In this document: piece by piece, positions 4,615 to 5,288 of the stretch
Numbering within the stretch: the stretch's first letter is position 1
How the letters are laid out: each line of letters opens with the position of its first letter
Source of the DNA: Prevotella sp.
GTDB taxonomy: Bacteria > Bacteroidota > Bacteroidia > Bacteroidales > Bacteroidaceae
DNA: 5,288 nt
Assembly: GCA_017428805.1 (NCBI GenBank)
Contig: JAFRQC010000073.1
Span: forward strand, 1-5,288
Reading direction: 5' to 3'
Notes under the pieces: generated by a model
Told to the model about the DNA's origin: nothing
What the model saw: only the letters and a program-made list of their open reading frames with translations
Databases searched by the model: none
Made by a program: the position numbers and the translations under genes

Positions 4615-5049
4615 ATGACCCTAGAAGAAGCTATTGAAGCCCGTCACAGTGTAAGGGCATATAAGGAACAGCCGTTGGCAGAGAATGTAGTCAAGGTGCT
4701 AGAAGAGAAAATCGCGGTACTGAACCGTGAGGGTAAGTTGCATATACAGCTTATTCAGAACGAGCCGAAGGCATTCTTAGGAACGATGGCCAAATATGGG
4801 AAGTTCCGTAATGTAGGCAACTATATCGTCATGGCAGGACAGAAAGCTGATGACTTGGATGAGCGCGTAGGCTATTATGGCGAGCAATTGGTACTGTTGG
4901 CCCAGACACTTGGGTTAAACACCTGTTGGGTAGGTCTCTCCTACTCCAAGGTGCCAGGAACTTATGAACTTAGCGAAGACGAGAAGATAGCTTGTTACAT
5001 TGCCATTGGCTATGGTGAGACACAAAGTTACTATGTTTGCAGTCGCTAA
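4615..5049 (+). CDS. Nitroreductase-family protein (TM1586-like), C-terminally shortened
   Basis: From ATG 4615 the protein reads MTLEEAIEARHSVRAYKEQP, the standard family N-terminus with the FMN-contacting RxSxR (R10, S12, R14). An ATG at 4603 would add only MFCE and sits close to the promoter box. Later landmarks are NEPKAFLGTMAKYGKF (about 50-65), an NYIVMAGQK strand, GYYGEQLVLLAQTLGLNTCWVGLSYSK-type central helix and strand (about 85-112) and IAIGYGETQ (132-140). This arrangement fits the putative TM1586-type nitroreductase family. Relatives continue after GYGETQ for a further 70-90 residues, including a helix that helps close the FMN site and dimer. Here only SYYVCSR remains before the stop (144 aa). 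It is cytoplasmic, with no signal peptide. It may be a recently truncated pseudogene, or a stable short form. The substrate is unknown. Confidence 0.75.
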   Translation: MTLEEAIEARHSVRAYKEQPLAENVVKVLEEKIAVLNREGKLHIQLIQNEPKAFLGTMAKYGKFRNVGNYIVMAGQKADDLDERVGYYGEQLVLLAQTLGLNTCWVGLSYSKVPGTYELSEDEKIACYIAIGYGETQSYYVCSR

Positions 5050-5081
5050 CGGAATGAGATACTGAGCAGGCAGACGCTTTC

Positions 5082-5126
5082 GGGGGCTGCGAGCCCCCTG
5101 CCGCGAGGCACCCCCTCGGTGTTTTT
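5082..5126 (+). terminator. GC-rich double hairpin with T run (terminator-like)
   Basis: Hairpin one pairs GGGGGCT (5082-5088) with AGCCCCC (5092-5098) around GCG. Hairpin two pairs CGAGG (5104-5108) with CCTCG (5114-5118), followed by GTGTTTTT. An alternative fold, TGCC-GCGA-GGCA (5099-5110), competes with hairpin two. The position, 33 bases after the nitroreductase stop, fits an intrinsic terminator. The first stem, with its near-repeat of GCGAG and CCCCC blocks, may be a dispersed repeat. Confidence 0.6.
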
Positions 5127-5211
5127 CATAGATTTTTCAGAGGAAAAAGGGCTCACTTGCAAAACCCTGTGTTGAAAAATTAGTCTAATTGTTTATTTCT
5201 CGTCATTTGTT

Positions 5212-5236
5212 AGTACCTTTGCACACAAAGAGTACT
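5212..5236 (+). promoter_or_regulatory. Transposase promoter overlapped by an imperfect palindrome
   Basis: TACCTTTG (5214-5221) is a perfect -7 box, 18 bases before the ATG at 5240. It lies inside an imperfect palindrome: AGTACCTTTG (5212-5221) pairs with CAAAG-A-GTACT (5226-5236) with one bulged base and a CACA loop. The palindrome could be an operator or a leader hairpin limiting transposase expression. Confidence 0.55.
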
Positions 5237-5239
5237 GGT

Positions 5240-5288
5240 ATGAACGAGAATCCCTATATGATGCTAGCAAAAGTCATCCTTCCCAAAG
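5240..5288 (+). CDS. Transposase N-terminus, ISAon1-like (partial)
   Basis: Sixteen codons are visible, MNENPYMMLAKVILPK, before the window ends. A short start followed by a LAKVILPxxxLxYF-type segment is what I recall from the N-terminal-region proteins of ISAon1-family elements in Prevotella and Bacteroides, which are often encoded apart from the catalytic part. With so few residues the family call is tentative. The promoter and the possible terminal inverted repeat upstream support a mobile-element gene. The product would act on the element's own ends. Confidence 0.5.
   Translation, partial: MNENPYMMLAKVILPK

Larger units (their letters stand above)
5149..5288 (+). mobile_element. Probable insertion sequence, left end (partial)
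   Basis: A promoter and the first codons of a likely transposase gene begin here and run off the window. The sequence GGGCTCACTTGCAAAACCC (5149-5167) resembles the terminal inverted repeats (TTGCAAAAC-type ends) of Bacteroidetes insertion sequences, so I place the left boundary near 5149. The right end and any target-site duplication lie outside the window, so the boundary is a guess. Confidence 0.5.

Noticed and set aside
4340..5049. A single nitroreductase gene split by a stop codon
   Set aside because: Both pieces contain the same N-terminal RxSxR segment, so they overlap in homology and must be two separate genes. The second also has its own promoter-like box.

Overview
The window looks like Bacteroidales DNA, most likely from a Prevotella-type gut or rumen organism. 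The evidence is the repeated Bacteroidetes -7 promoter box TAnnTTTG (TACCTTTG, TAATTTTG), few Shine-Dalgarno sequences, and protein families familiar from that order. No rRNA, tRNA or CRISPR array was seen. All family names are from recognition of the translated sequence; no database search was run.

Layout, left to right. (1) Positions 2-833, plus strand: the tail of a DUF362-type iron-sulfur protein, then after 4 bases a flavodoxin-fold FMN oxidoreductase with a cysteine cluster. These are probably a redox operon. (2) A Crp/Fnr-type regulator on the minus strand converges on them, with only two bases between the stop codons. Its N-terminus is missing: near 1460-1475 it runs head-on into a decayed C-terminal piece of a UxaA (altronate/galactarate dehydratase-type) gene on the plus strand, which also carries a frameshift. 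(3) Positions 1777-2896, minus strand: a two-gene unit of a 103-aa coiled-coil protein followed by a 212-aa protein of unknown function. It has its own promoter, and the second gene is bracketed by two hairpins with similar arms. (4) A divergent promoter region (2843-3050) leads into a 398-aa, 12-TM MFS transporter. A 7-bp tandem repeat is embedded in frame in its coding sequence. (5) Two nitroreductase-family genes in tandem, each with a promoter-like box and each ending early. The first is a lipoprotein cut to 63 aa. The second has a good FMN-site N-terminal part but stops at about two thirds of family length. (6) A GC-rich cluster of hairpins followed by a T run, then what looks like the left end of an insertion sequence, whose transposase gene (ISAon1-like start) leaves the window at 5288.

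Overall this is an accessory, rearranging region. There are three or four truncated or broken genes, two rearrangement junctions and an IS end, set around intact redox, transport and unknown-function genes. The redox theme recurs (DUF362 protein, flavoprotein, two nitroreductases), but nothing here proves that these act together. The best candidates for something undescribed are the coiled-coil/212-aa pair and the coding 7-bp repeat. I do not see a clear-cut new defence or mobile system.
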